From the NCBI RefSeq assembly GCF_002043095.1, contig NZ_MVOC01000022.1, positions 62,001-126,000 on the forward strand: a DNA stretch of 64,000 nucleotides. Direction: 5' to 3'. This document shows, piece after piece, positions 11,501 to 17,806 of this stretch (the first letter of the stretch is position 1; each line of letters opens with the position of its first letter). Origin of the DNA: Mycobacterium sp. AT1. GTDB lineage: Bacteria; Actinomycetota; Actinomycetes; Mycobacteriales; Mycobacteriaceae. A model generated the notes under the pieces. The model worked only from the letters and a program-made list of their open reading frames with translations, had not been told where the DNA came from and did no database searches. The translations under genes and the position numbers were made by a program.

Positions 11501-11813
11501 ATTCCCGATGAAGGCGGGTTTGATCACCAGCCTGGGCTTCGGTCACGTGTCGGGTCTGGTGGCACTGGTTCACCCGCAGGCCTTCCTGGCTGCGCTGAGC
11601 CCCGAGCAGCGTGAGGACTACAAGGCGCGCGCCAACAACCGGGTTCTCGAGGGTCAGCGGCGGCTGGCGTCGGCGATCGCCGGCGGACCGGCCATGTACG
11701 AGAAGCCGGCCGACCGCCGCTTCAACCACGACTCGCCGGAGAAGCGTCAGGAAGCGAACATGTTGCTCGATCCCGCGTCGCGTCTCGGCAAGGATGGTTG
11801 GTATGGCGAGTGA
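2574..11813 (+). CDS. fas: type I fatty acid synthase (FAS-I)
   Basis: Giant cytosolic multienzyme (3079 aa) making C16-C26 acyl-CoAs that feed membrane lipids and mycolic acid synthesis. Domain order fits mycobacterial FAS-I: acetyltransferase (GHSQG, Ser152); enoyl reductase from about residue 420 (LLAGMTPTT); dehydratase (GDHNPIH at 1232-1238); malonyl/palmitoyl transferase (GHSVG, Ser1442); an Ala/Pro-rich linker near 1742-1775; an acyl-carrier domain with a probable phosphopantetheine serine at 1816 or 1817 (DGASSRRNQ); ketoreductase with TGASKGS at 2130-2136; and ketosynthase with Cys2730, His2882 and His2923. The GTG start has GAGGAG at 2558-2563; the ATG at 2564 is out of frame. No frameshift or missing catalytic motif was seen. 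AcpS, which activates the carrier domain, follows directly. Confidence 0.98.
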   Translation: MTINEHDRVTTGRTGGSATTSSGAHALVDLLNAGEPYAVAFGGQGGNWLENLEELISSAGIESELSEVIGEAALLLQPVARELVVVRPIGFEPMQWVRALAADEPLPTAKQLTTAAISGPGILLTQLAAIRASMRQGLDLYGTPPVATAGHSQGIVACEALKAKGTRDAELLAMLQLIGAAGSLVSRRRGMVGRGDKSPMVSVTNVDPARIAELLEEFSTDVRTVLPPVLSIRNGRRSVVITGTPEQLSRFELYCSKITEKEEAERKNKLRGGAVFSPVFHGIQVEVGFHTPRLADAIDVVDGWGEKLAIDSELLHHFAKAIFTDPFDWVDEVERLHDSGARWIVDLGPSDTITRVTAPVIRGLGVGIVPAATRAGQRNLFTVGAAPEVVPAWSSYAPSVISLPDGSVKLSTKFTRLTGRSPMLLAGMTPTTVDAKIVAAAANAGHWAELAGGGQVTEPIFDRRVAELTELLEPGRAVQFNTLFLDPYLWKLQVGGKRLVQKARQSGAPFDGVVVSAGIPELDEAVAIIEELNEVGLAYVCFKPGTVEQIKSVIKIAAEVPDREVIVHVEGGRAGGHHSWEDLDDLLISTYGDLRKLSNITLCVGGGIGTPERAAQYLSGEWSAAYGFPIMPVDGILVGTATMATLEATTSPAVKQLLVDTTGTEQWVGAGKAQGGMASGRSQLGADIHEIDNAASRCGRLLDDVAGDVDAVDERRDEIIAAMALTAKPYFGDVADMTYLQWLRRYVELAIGDGDSTADTKRPDSPWLDGSWRDRFEEMLKRAEARLHPLDSGPIETLFTADAEGEALLEDPERALTSLLARYPDAEDVKLHPADVPFFITLCKTLGKPVNFVPVIDKDVRRWWRSDSLWQAHDARYSADQVCVIPGTEAVLGITRVDEPVGDLLDRFEKASVDEVLASGAEPTSVVSRRQARADVTGPLAVVLDSPDVLWAGRAAINPVHRIGAPNEWQVNENRAATHASTGSRLELSGEHVVLSVPLSDIWITIRFTLPTTTVDGGMPVVTTDDASAAMRAVLAIAAGVDGVDTLPVVVDDSTTVTVSWDPEEVADHTGVTATFGAPLAPGLTLVPDALVGRCWPAVFSVIGAAVTETGFPVVEGLLSLVHLDHAAHLLAPMPTSKSELTVTATASAAVDTEVGRVVPVSVTIRDAEGTELATLEERFAIRGRTGAVALTDPAQAGGAITDNATDTPRRRRRDVTVTAPTDMSAFAVVSGDHNPIHTDRAAALLAGLKSPIVHGMWLSAAAQHVVTATDGRATPPARLVGWTSRFLGMVMPGDEIDFRVDRVGIDRGAEIIEVTAKVGTDLVMSATAQLAAPKTVYAFPGQGIQSKGMGMEVRARSKAARKVWDIADKFTRETLGFSVLHVVRDNPTSLIASGVHYHHPEGVLYLTQFTQVAMATVAAAQVAEMREQGAFVEGAIACGHSVGEYTALACVSGVYPLEALLEVVFHRGSKMHDIVPRDENGRSNYRLAAIRPSQIDLDDDDVTDWVAEIAERTGEFLQIVNFNLRGSQYAIAGTVRGLEVLEEEVDKRREISGGKRSFILVPGIDVPFHSEVLRVGVADFRRSLERVMPRDADPALLVGKYIPNLVPRPFTMDRDFIQEIRDLVPAEPLDEILADYDTWVTERPRELCRKVVIELLAWQFASPVRWIETQDLLFIEEAAGGLGIERFVEIGVKSAPTVAGLATNTLKLPEYSHNTTEVLNTERDAAVLFATDTDPEPDLEEDTAPAAPAADSAPAAAAPAAPAAAPSAPSGGPRPDDIAFGADDATLSLIALSAKMHVDQIEPLDSIESITDGASSRRNQLLVDLGSELNLGAIDGAAEADLAGLKAQVTKLARTYKPFGPVLSDAVNDQLRTVLGPSGKRPAAIAERVKKDWELGDGWVKHVTMELVLGTREGTSVRGGNLGHLHDGALPDAATVDRVVDAAVAAVAARRGIAVSLPSAGGAGGGVVDSAALTEFAEKVTGRDGVLASAARLILGQLGVDAPVNADETVSDAELVDLVTAELGSDWPRLVAPTFDGRKAVLFDDRWASAREDLARLWLKGEDEIDADWSRLSERFEAAGHVVASQANWWQGKALAAGRNVHASLYGRAAAGAENPGTGRYSDDIAVVTGASKGSIAASIVAQLLDGGASVIATTSKLDDDRLSFYKELYRDNARFGATLWVIPANMASYTDIDALVSWIGSEQSENMGPKSVHLKDALTPTLLFPFAAPRVAGDLSDAGSRSEMEMKVLLWAVQRLIGGLSHIGSERDIASRLHVVLPGSPNRGMFGGDGAYGEAKSALDALVTRWKAETSWSQRVSLAHALIGWTKGTGLMGHNDAIVGAVEEAGVTTYTTEQMAAMLLDLCDVESKVAAAREPILKDLTGGLGEIDIDMGELAAKAREDMAAESSASRSDEDDESSTIKALPSPPRGYASAPPPEWADLDVDPADMVVIVGGAELGPYGSSRTRFEAEVSGELSAAGVLELAWTTGLVKWEDDPKPGWYDTASGDLIDEGELVERYHDAVIERVGIREFVPDGVIDADLSAPLLVSVFLDKDFTFAVSSEADARAFVGFDPEHTVISPVPGSGDWQVTRKAGTEIRVPRKVKLSRTVGAQIPTGFDPTVYGVSQDMVNSIDRLALWNLVTTVDAFLSSGFTPTELMRWVHPSLVASTQGTGMGGMTSMQTMYHGNLLGKNKPNDILQEVLPNVMAGHVVQSYIGSYGAMIHPVGACATTAVSVEEGVDKIRLGKAEFVVAGGYDDLTLEAIIGFGDMSATADTEAMRAKGISDSKFSRGNDRRRLGFVEGQGGGTILLARGDLALEMGLPVLSVVGYVSSFGDGVHTSIPAPGLGALGAGRGGKKSELVKSLAKLGVSADDVAVISKHDTSTLANDPNETELHERLAGAMGRSPGNPLFIVSQKSLTGHSKGGAAAFQIMGMCQMLRDGVIPPNRSLDCVDEEMAHASHFVWVRETLEMRDEFPMKAGLITSLGFGHVSGLVALVHPQAFLAALSPEQREDYKARANNRVLEGQRRLASAIAGGPAMYEKPADRRFNHDSPEKRQEANMLLDPASRLGKDGWYGE

Positions 11814-11843
11814 GGCCCTGCAAGAAGCTCCGGCGGGCTCAGC

Positions 11844-11849
11844 TAGCGT
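11844..11849 (+). promoter_or_regulatory. putative internal -10 box for acpS
   Basis: TAGCGT lies 7 nt before ATG 11857 with no ribosome binding site, so acpS may also be transcribed leaderlessly as well as by read-through from fas. Confidence 0.4.
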
Positions 11850-11856
11850 TCCTGGC

Positions 11857-12249
11857 ATGAGCATCGTCGGGGTCGGCATCGACCTGGTCTCCATATCGGA
11901 ATTCGCCGAGCAGGTCGACCAACCGGGCACCGTGTTCGCCGAGACGTTCACCCCCGGTGAGAGGCGAGACGCCGCCGACAAGAGTTCGTCGGCGGCGCGG
12001 CACCTGGCGGCCCGGTGGGCGGCCAAGGAGGCCGTGATCAAGGCGTGGTCGGGGTCGCGGTTCTCCAAGCGACCCGTGCTGCCCGAGGACATCCACCGCG
12101 ACATCGAGGTGGTCACCGACATGTGGGGTCGGCCGAAGGTGCGGTTGTCCGGCGACATCGCCGAGCACCTGAAGGACATCACCATTCACGTGTCGCTGAC
12201 CCACGACGGCGACACCGCCGCTGCGGTGGCCATCCTGGAGTCCGCTTAA
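11857..12249 (+). CDS. acpS: holo-[acyl-carrier-protein] synthase AcpS
   Basis: Transfers 4'-phosphopantetheine from CoA to the carrier domain serine of FAS-I and to the FAS-II carrier protein. The 130 residues match the mycobacterial family length. GIDLV carries the Mg-binding Asp9, and the RWAAKEAV helix carries Glu58. It lies 43 bp after fas on the same strand. Start choice is ambiguous. ATG 11857 gives the family-length protein and has a leaderless-type hexamer, while an in-frame ATG at 11803, inside the end of fas, has AAGGA at 11790-11794 and would add 18 residues. The shorter form is annotated. Confidence 0.95.
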   Translation: MSIVGVGIDLVSISEFAEQVDQPGTVFAETFTPGERRDAADKSSSAARHLAARWAAKEAVIKAWSGSRFSKRPVLPEDIHRDIEVVTDMWGRPKVRLSGDIAEHLKDITIHVSLTHDGDTAAAVAILESA

Positions 12250-12256
12250 CCCTCTC

Positions 12257-12319
12257 CCGCGAGCAGACGCAAAAGGCCCTCATTCCCAGCGAATGAGGGC
12301 CATTTGCGTCTGCTCGCGG
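12257..12319. terminator. very long near-perfect hairpin between acpS and the M20 peptidase
   Basis: Arms at 12257-12285 and 12291-12319 are complementary at 28 of 29 positions around a CCAGC loop, and flanking CCTCT/AGAGG bases extend the pairing. The core GCAGACGCAAA is followed by GGCCCTCATTC. There is no clean U-run on either strand. It probably terminates fas-acpS transcription; the length and symmetry are unusual. Confidence 0.65.
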
Positions 12320-12334
12320 AGAGGGGCGGGGCAC

Positions 12335-12340
12335 TACGCT
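12335..12340 (+). promoter_or_regulatory. putative -10 box of a leaderless transcript for the M20 peptidase
   Basis: TACGCT sits 7 nt before the ATG at 12348 and there is no ribosome binding site between them. Confidence 0.45.
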
Positions 12341-12347
12341 CGACCTC

Positions 12348-13685
12348 ATGAGCGATATCGTCTCCCGCGTCCAGTCGGTGCTGCCCTCGGTGCGCGCCGA
12401 CCTCGAAGCCCTCGTCCGCATCGAGTCGGTCTGGGCCGACCACGGCCGGCGCGACGAGGTGCACCGCACGGCCGAGATGGTGTCGAAGTTGTTGTCGGAG
12501 GCCGGTTTCGACGACGTCCGCACCGTCAGCGAGGGCGGTGCTCCTGCGGTCATCGCGCGCCGGCCGGCACCCGAGGGAGCGCCGACGGTTCTGCTGTACG
12601 CCCACCACGACGTGCAACCCGAGGGCGACGTGTCCAAGTGGGCCTCGGCGCCGTTCGAACCCACCGAGCGCGACGGCCGGCTCTACGGTCGCGGCACCGC
12701 CGACGACAAGGCGGGCATCGCCACGCACCTCGCCGCGATCCGCGCCTTCGGCGGCGACCTGCCGGTGGGCGTCACGGTGTTCGTGGAGGGGGAGGAGGAG
12801 TCGGGATCGCCGTCCCTGGGTGCCTTGCTCGCCGCTCACCGCGATCTGCTGGCCGCCGACGTCATCGTCATTGCCGACTCGATGAACTGGACGACCGAGA
12901 TCCCGTCGCTCACGGTGTCACTGCGCGGGCTTGCCGACTGCATCGTCGAGGTCGCCACGCTCGACCATGGTCTGCACTCGGGGATGTGGGGCGGCGTCGT
13001 CCCCGACGCGTTGAGCGTTCTGGTGCGCCTGCTGGCCAGCCTGCACGACGACGACGGCAACGTCGCGGTCGAGGGCTTGCACGCGGGTTCGGCCGCCGAC
13101 GTGGAGTATTCGGACGAGCAGGTGCGCGAGGAGACCGGCATGCTCGACGGTGTCACCCAGATTGGGACGGGTTCGGTCGCCGACCGGTTGTGGGCCAAGC
13201 CGGCGATCACGGTCATCGGCCTCGACACGACGTCCATCGAGAAGTCGTCGAACACCTTGATCCCGAGCGCCCGCGCCAAGGTCAGCATGCGCGTCGCACC
13301 CGGCGGTGACGCCCGGCGCCATCTCGAGGCGCTGACCCGCCACCTCGAGCAGAAGGCGCCGTGGGGCGCCAAGGTCACCGTCACCCCTGGCGATCTGGGG
13401 CAGCCGTACGCCATCGACGCGGCGGGCCCGGTCTACGACGCGGCCCGCGCGGCGTTCCGGCAGGCCTGGGGCACCGATCCAGTCGACATGGGCGTCGGCG
13501 GGTCGATTCCCTTCATCGCCGAGTTCGCGGCCGCCTTCCCCGAGGCCAAGATCCTCGTCACCGGCGTCGAGGACCCGGCGACGCAGGCCCACAGCATCGA
13601 CGAGAGCCTTGATCTCGGGGTGCTGGAGCGGGCGGCGACGTCGGAGGCGCTGCTGCTGGAGGCGCTCGGGTCGGCCGACCGCTAG
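12348..13685 (+). CDS. M20-family metallopeptidase (Rv2522c-like dipeptidase)
   Basis: Cytosolic zinc-dependent peptidase or amidohydrolase of 445 aa. The metal site is complete: His86-x-Asp88 in YAHHDVQ, bridging Asp119 in GRGTADDK, general base and metal ligand Glu150/Glu151 in EGEEESGS, Asp in VIADS near 178, and a C-terminal AHSIDE histidine near 421. The central dimerisation insert of the family is present between the two metal-binding halves. It follows the acpS hairpin and overlaps the convergent bcp gene by 4 bp at their stop codons. Physiological substrate is unknown; dipeptides are the usual substrates. Confidence 0.9.
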   Translation: MSDIVSRVQSVLPSVRADLEALVRIESVWADHGRRDEVHRTAEMVSKLLSEAGFDDVRTVSEGGAPAVIARRPAPEGAPTVLLYAHHDVQPEGDVSKWASAPFEPTERDGRLYGRGTADDKAGIATHLAAIRAFGGDLPVGVTVFVEGEEESGSPSLGALLAAHRDLLAADVIVIADSMNWTTEIPSLTVSLRGLADCIVEVATLDHGLHSGMWGGVVPDALSVLVRLLASLHDDDGNVAVEGLHAGSAADVEYSDEQVREETGMLDGVTQIGTGSVADRLWAKPAITVIGLDTTSIEKSSNTLIPSARAKVSMRVAPGGDARRHLEALTRHLEQKAPWGAKVTVTPGDLGQPYAIDAAGPVYDAARAAFRQAWGTDPVDMGVGGSIPFIAEFAAAFPEAKILVTGVEDPATQAHSIDESLDLGVLERAATSEALLLEALGSADR

Positions 13686-14155
13686 ACCGCTATGTCGCGG
13701 CGCAGCTTCGCGACGTGACCGGTGGCCTTCACGTTGTACTGGGCCACCTCGATCTTGCCCTTCTCGTCGACGACGAACGTCGACCGGATGACGCCCTGAA
13801 CCGTCTTGCCGTACATGGACTTCTCGCCGAAGGCGCCCCACGCGGTGAGCACCGTGCGGTCGGGATCGGACAGCAGCGGGAACGTCAACCCCTCGGCGTC
13901 GCGGAACTTGGCGAGCTTTTCGGGCTTGTCGGGGGAGATGCCGACGACGTCGAGTCCTGCCTCGTTCAATTCGGCAAGGCTGTCGCGGAAGTCGCAGGCC
14001 TGCTTTGTGCAGCCGGGCGTGGACGCGGCGGGGTAGAAGTACACGACGAGCTTGCGTCCGGCGAAGTCACCGAGCGAGACGGTGTTGCCGTCGGCGTCGG
14101 GCAGGCTGAAGGCGGGGGCCTCGTCGCCCACCGCGAGGCGTGGGGTGGGTGGCAT
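13682..14155 (-). CDS. bcp: thioredoxin-dependent peroxiredoxin Bcp (PrxQ type)
   Basis: Cytosolic peroxidase (157 aa) reducing H2O2 and organic hydroperoxides with thioredoxin as donor. The motif TPGCTKQACDF places the peroxidatic Cys49 and resolving Cys54 five residues apart, the atypical 2-Cys arrangement of the PrxQ subfamily. Length and thioredoxin-like fold match the family. The ATG start at 14155 is divergent from the DUF3618 gene, with 94 bp between them; the 3' end overlaps the M20 peptidase by 4 bp. Confidence 0.95.
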   Translation of the reverse strand: MPPTPRLAVGDEAPAFSLPDADGNTVSLGDFAGRKLVVYFYPAASTPGCTKQACDFRDSLAELNEAGLDVVGISPDKPEKLAKFRDAEGLTFPLLSDPDRTVLTAWGAFGEKSMYGKTVQGVIRSTFVVDEKGKIEVAQYNVKATGHVAKLRRDIAV

Positions 14156-14249
14156 GTGTCATGTCCCTTCGGTCGGCCGGTGCACGATGTGGTCGCGTGG
14201 CTGCTCTAGGGTAATTCCCCAAGACCGCAACGCGATTGAAGGGGCTGAC

Positions 14250-14477
14250 GTGGCCGACCGGGATCCCGACAAGATCAAGCAGGACATCGACGTGGCACGC
14301 GAACAACTCGCCCACACCGTGGATGCCCTTGCCGAGCGGGCGAACCCGGCTCGGATCGCCGACGACGTCAAGACGGGTGTGGTGCAGTTCGCGAAGAAGC
14401 CCGCGGTCGCGATGACGCTGGCGGCATTGGGCACCATCTTCGTGGTGCTGACGATCCGGCGGATCACCAACCGCTGA
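14250..14477 (+). CDS. small DUF3618 membrane protein (Rv2520c-like)
   Basis: A 75-residue protein starting at GTG 14250 with GAAGGGG just upstream. The soluble N-terminal half contains DKIKQDIDVAREQLAHTVD, the DUF3618 signature, and one hydrophobic helix (VAMTLAALGTIFVVLTI) near the C-terminus is followed by a basic tail. The family is thought to act at the inner membrane, but its function is unknown. Promoter-like TAGGGT lies near 14208. It converges with the small gene at 14484-14654. Confidence 0.85.
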   Translation: MADRDPDKIKQDIDVAREQLAHTVDALAERANPARIADDVKTGVVQFAKKPAVAMTLAALGTIFVVLTIRRITNR

Positions 14478-14483
14478 GGGGCG

Positions 14484-14654
14484 TCAGCGACGGCGGAAGC
14501 GGCCGATCCGGAAGAGGTCAAGGAACGAAAATCCTGGCGGATTGGCGGTAAGACCCAGTCGGCTGCAGGTGTAGACCGCGACGACCCGCTCGTCGCCGTC
14601 GTCCACCTGGACGGTTGACGAGGCGATCGGTGGGGCCGCACCTGCGGTCGACAT
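14484..14654 (-). CDS. hypothetical small protein, 56 aa
   Basis: An open frame of 57 codons from ATG 14654 to TGA, with GAGGT about 11 nt upstream of the start. The protein has a polar Ala/Ser/Thr-rich start, a central VVAVYTCSRLGL segment, and a Phe/Arg-rich end (FLDLFRIGRFRRR). It is too short for most gene callers' defaults. No family is recognised. Convergence with the DUF3618 gene, 6 bp apart at the stops, and a plausible ribosome binding site support a real gene. Confidence 0.5.
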   Translation of the reverse strand: MSTAGAAPPIASSTVQVDDGDERVVAVYTCSRLGLTANPPGFSFLDLFRIGRFRRR

Positions 14655-15196
14655 CAGCTAAGACCTCGTAACTTTCTCGGAAATCGGGGCGATCGCACGC
14701 CCATCCGGATGCAGCTAACAGGATCGTAGCAGGTCTGCCCAGCGAGGCACAGGTCGTATCCGATCTGTTTGTGCAGGTTGGGGCGGTCGGGGCGATGAGT
14801 TTCGATTCAATCGTGTCCCGAAATTTGATCATGACCGGTGAATTCAGCACACGTCAGATGCTTGTTCGAGGTAGCTCCTAGTTAATTCGATATGGCGTTC
14901 CTCGCTATCGGGGCTCGAGGAATGCGTGCAACCAACGATTCCCCTGCGCCCCGGCCCGTCCGCTGACCTGCTGTTCAGTGACGGCCGGCCACTCGCGTGA
15001 CCGCATCCGCATTCCTCGAGTGGCGACGAAACTGCGTCACGGCCGACGCGGGCGCCATTTGTCCGGCGGTCGACGGTGAGTGCTGAAATTGCGTGCACGG
15101 GATTCCCATTGTTGGGAATTGTGATCGGCGGACGACGGCCGTGCGGGGCCCGTCGGCATGCAGGGCGGCACCGGCGACATGCCCTTAAAACCAAGG
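14655..15196. other. 540-bp intergenic region with a widely spaced inverted repeat
   Basis: No convincing gene on either strand. M. tuberculosis carries a PE gene at about this position; nothing like it is visible here. The notable structure is a perfect 13-bp inverted repeat, CTCGAGGAATGCG at 14914-14926 and CGCATTCCTCGAG at 15008-15020, enclosing 81 nt. Confidence 0.5.
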
Positions 15197-15220
15197 AATC
15201 GGGCCGTTGCCGACCCGATT
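15197..15220 (-). terminator. rho-independent terminator after tRNA-Lys
   Basis: AATCGGG (15197-15203) pairs with CCCGATT (15214-15220). Read on the minus strand the hairpin is followed by CCTTGGTTTT, a T-rich tract, directly downstream of the tRNA. Confidence 0.75.
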
Positions 15221-15224
15221 CGTG

Positions 15225-15300
<76 letters not shown>

Positions 15301-15452
15301 GCGTGGAAGACGATAACAGTCCCGGGGCGCAGGATGAAATCGGAATGGCCGACGAGCGTCGACCCGTTGCGACGATCACCCCCGTGTCGCCCGCCTCCCC
15401 TAGACTGCTGGCAGATCGGTGGGAATACCTCGTGAATCGTGTTGGAAGGTGT

Positions 15453-16682
15453 ATGAGCATGTCGCAGGCCAAATTGGCGACTCGCCCGCGTCGGATGAGC
15501 AGCTGGCTGGTGGCCATGGTGATGGTTCCCGCGGTCGTATTCGGCGTCAGCGCCTGCAACGGCACGCCCGCGCCACCTCCGCAGCCCCAGGCGATCGACG
15601 ACAAGGGAACGCCGTTTGGTGATCTCCTGGTGCCCAAGCTCACCGCCTCGGTGAAGGACGGCGCGGTTGGTGTGACGGTCGACTCGCCCGTGACGGTCAG
15701 CGCGGAGGACGGTGTCCTCGGCTCGGTCACGATGACCAACGACGCCGGCGCCACCGTCTCGGGCCGACTGAGCCCAGACGGCCTGCGGTGGATCACCACC
15801 GAGCCGCTCGGCTACAACAAGAAGTACACGTTGAGCGCGCAGTCGCTGGGGCTCGGCGGTGTGACGAGCCGGTCGATGACGTTCCAGACGCACTCGCCCG
15901 AAAACCTGACGCGGCCATACTTGTTGCCCAATGACGGCGACGTCGTCGGCGTCGGTCAACCCATCGCCATCCGGTTCGACGAGAACGTGCCGAACCGTCT
16001 CGCCGCGGAGAAGGCCATCACGATCACGACCAATCCTCCGGTGGAGGGTGCGTTCTACTGGCTGAGCAACCGCGAGGTGCGGTGGCGTCCAGAGGCGTAT
16101 TGGAAGCCGGGTACGGCAGTCGACGTTGCGGTGAACACCTACGGCGTGAATCTCGGTGACGGCCTGTTCGGTCAGGAGAACGTCGCGTCCCGTTTCACGA
16201 TCGGCGACGAGGTGATCGCGACCGCGGACGACAACACCAAGACGCTGACGGTTCGCCGCAACGGCGAGGTCGTCAAGACCATGCCCATCTCGATGGGCAA
16301 GAGCAGCACCCCGACCGACAACGGGACGTACATCATCGGAGACCGGCTTTCGCACATGGTGATGGATTCCTCGACCTATGGCGTGCCGTCGAACTCCCCG
16401 AACGGCTACCGCACGGAGGTCGACTACGCCACGCAGATGTCCTACAGCGGGATCTACGTGCACGCCGCGCCGTGGTCGGTCGGCAGCCAGGGCTACAGCA
16501 ACGTCAGCCACGGCTGTCTCAACGTCAGTACCAGCAACGCGAAGTGGTTCTACGAGAACACCAAGCGGGGTGATTTGGTCCTGGTCTCCAACACCGTCGG
16601 GAGCACGCTTCCTGGCACCGACGGCCTCGGCGACTGGAACGTGCCGTGGGAGCAGTGGAAGGCCGGCAACGCCAACGTTTAA
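15453..16682 (+). CDS. ldtB: L,D-transpeptidase LdtB (LdtMt2-like)
   Basis: Periplasmic enzyme that forms the 3-3 peptidoglycan cross-links dominant in mycobacterial walls and is the main carbapenem-sensitive transpeptidase. The 409 aa closely match LdtMt2. Residues 1-35 form a lipoprotein signal ending in FGVSAC with lipid Cys35. Two Ig-like domains follow (about 55-250), then the YkuD catalytic domain with His337 (YVHAAPWS) and nucleophile Cys355 in SHGCLNVS. The C-terminal WNVPWEQW tail is also present. ATG 15453 is chosen because GGAAGG precedes it by 3-9 nt and the length fits the family; the open frame upstream to 15303 overlaps no signal. Confidence 0.96.
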   Translation: MSMSQAKLATRPRRMSSWLVAMVMVPAVVFGVSACNGTPAPPPQPQAIDDKGTPFGDLLVPKLTASVKDGAVGVTVDSPVTVSAEDGVLGSVTMTNDAGATVSGRLSPDGLRWITTEPLGYNKKYTLSAQSLGLGGVTSRSMTFQTHSPENLTRPYLLPNDGDVVGVGQPIAIRFDENVPNRLAAEKAITITTNPPVEGAFYWLSNREVRWRPEAYWKPGTAVDVAVNTYGVNLGDGLFGQENVASRFTIGDEVIATADDNTKTLTVRRNGEVVKTMPISMGKSSTPTDNGTYIIGDRLSHMVMDSSTYGVPSNSPNGYRTEVDYATQMSYSGIYVHAAPWSVGSQGYSNVSHGCLNVSTSNAKWFYENTKRGDLVLVSNTVGSTLPGTDGLGDWNVPWEQWKAGNANV

Positions 16683-16711
16683 GCCGGGGCTCGGGTGGTC
16701 GGTCGGCCGCT

Positions 16712-16744
16712 AAGTGAAGTCAGTCTGGAGCTGTGACTTCACTT
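16712..16744. promoter_or_regulatory. perfect 11-bp palindromic operator-like site over the Fic start codon
   Basis: AAGTGAAGTCA at 16712-16722 and TGACTTCACTT at 16734-16744 are exact inverted copies separated by 11 nt. The GTG start of the Fic-like gene begins at 16733, so a bound protein would block its expression. The size and symmetry suggest a dimeric regulator. Confidence 0.6.
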
Positions 16745-17789
16745 GTCGCAGGCGAAGTGCTGCCCAGGTACGGCACCTGTCACCCGGCTGTGCCGGCAAG
16801 CATCGCCGACCTGGTACGGACTTGCCGTCGCCGGTGGCTGCACACGCCGAGTCCGCCAGTCGCGAGATTGCCCGATTCGACTCCGAACTGGGCGGTGAGA
16901 TCGCTCCGTTCGGCGCCGTGCTGCTGCGGTCGGAGTCAGCCGCGAGCTCCCAAATCGAGAACCTGACCGCGTCGCCAACACCGCTGCGATGCAGGCTGCC
17001 CTTGCCCTGTCCGATCGCGTGGACGCCGACGCCATCTTGGCGATGCACCGTGCGTTGATGGTCAACGAGCCGCGGCACACACCGGGTGAGTTTCGCACCG
17101 AGCCGGTGTGGATCGGCGGTGGTTCCACTCCCATCGGTGCGACGTTCGTCGGCCCCCGCCACGACCTGATTCCCGGTGCGATCAGTGACCTCGTCGCTTT
17201 CTCGCAGCGCACCGACGTTCCCGCGCTGGCGCAGATCGCGGTGGGCCATGCGCAGTTCGAGACCATTCATCCGTTCACCGACGGGAACGGCCGCACGGGC
17301 CGTGCCTTGGTGCAAGCCCTACTTCGGAACAAGGGCTTGACGCGCCAGGTGACGGTGCCGGTCTCGGCGGGGCTGCTGGCCGACACCAGTGCCTACTTCG
17401 CCGCGTTGACCAGCTATCGCGACGGAGGCGCCGCTCCGATCGTGGAGAGCCTCACGCAGGCCACATTCGATGCCATCGCCAACGGGCGGCGGTTGATCGC
17501 CGACCTTCGAGAGATCCGCAACTCCTGGAACGGCGCGATCACGGCACGTTCGGATTCGGCGATGTGGAAGGTCGCCGACTTGTTGACCCGCCGTCCGGTC
17601 GTCAACGCGGCGCTGCTGGCTCGGGAGTTGGGCATCGAGTCCACCAACGCTCACCGCTACCTCAACCCGCTCACCGAGGCGGGAATCCTCGTCGCGAGCA
17701 CCAGCGGGCCACGTAACCGGATGTGGCGGTCGCCCGAGGTGCTCGCCGCGCTCGACGCCTTTGCCGAACGCGCCGGGCGCAGGAGCTGA
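16733..17789 (+). pseudogene. broken Fic-family (AMP-transferase) gene with intact catalytic domain
   Basis: Fic proteins usually transfer AMP to target hydroxyls. The N-terminal part starts at GTG 16733 (SLVAGEVLPRYG, ASIADL), shifts frame near 16815-16825 (EIARFDSELGGEIAPF, then SSQIENLTAS), and shifts again at about 16965 with roughly 20-25 codons missing. From there the frame stays open to 17789 and contains the Fic core HPFTDGNGRTGR (17268-17303) and a C-terminal winged-helix region (SDSAMWKVADLLTRRPVVNA). SSQIEN matches the inhibitory motif [ST]xxxE[GN] of class II Fic proteins and lies before the second break. An internal ATG at 16989 could produce a Fic core lacking that inhibitor. 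Confidence 0.75.
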
Positions 17790-17793
17790 TCAC

Positions 17794-17799
17794 TAGAGT
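17794..17799 (+). promoter_or_regulatory. putative -10 box of a leaderless transcript for the gene at 17807
   Basis: TAGAGT sits 7 nt before ATG 17807, with no ribosome binding site between. Confidence 0.45.
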
Positions 17800-17806
17800 C
17801 GGTGCA

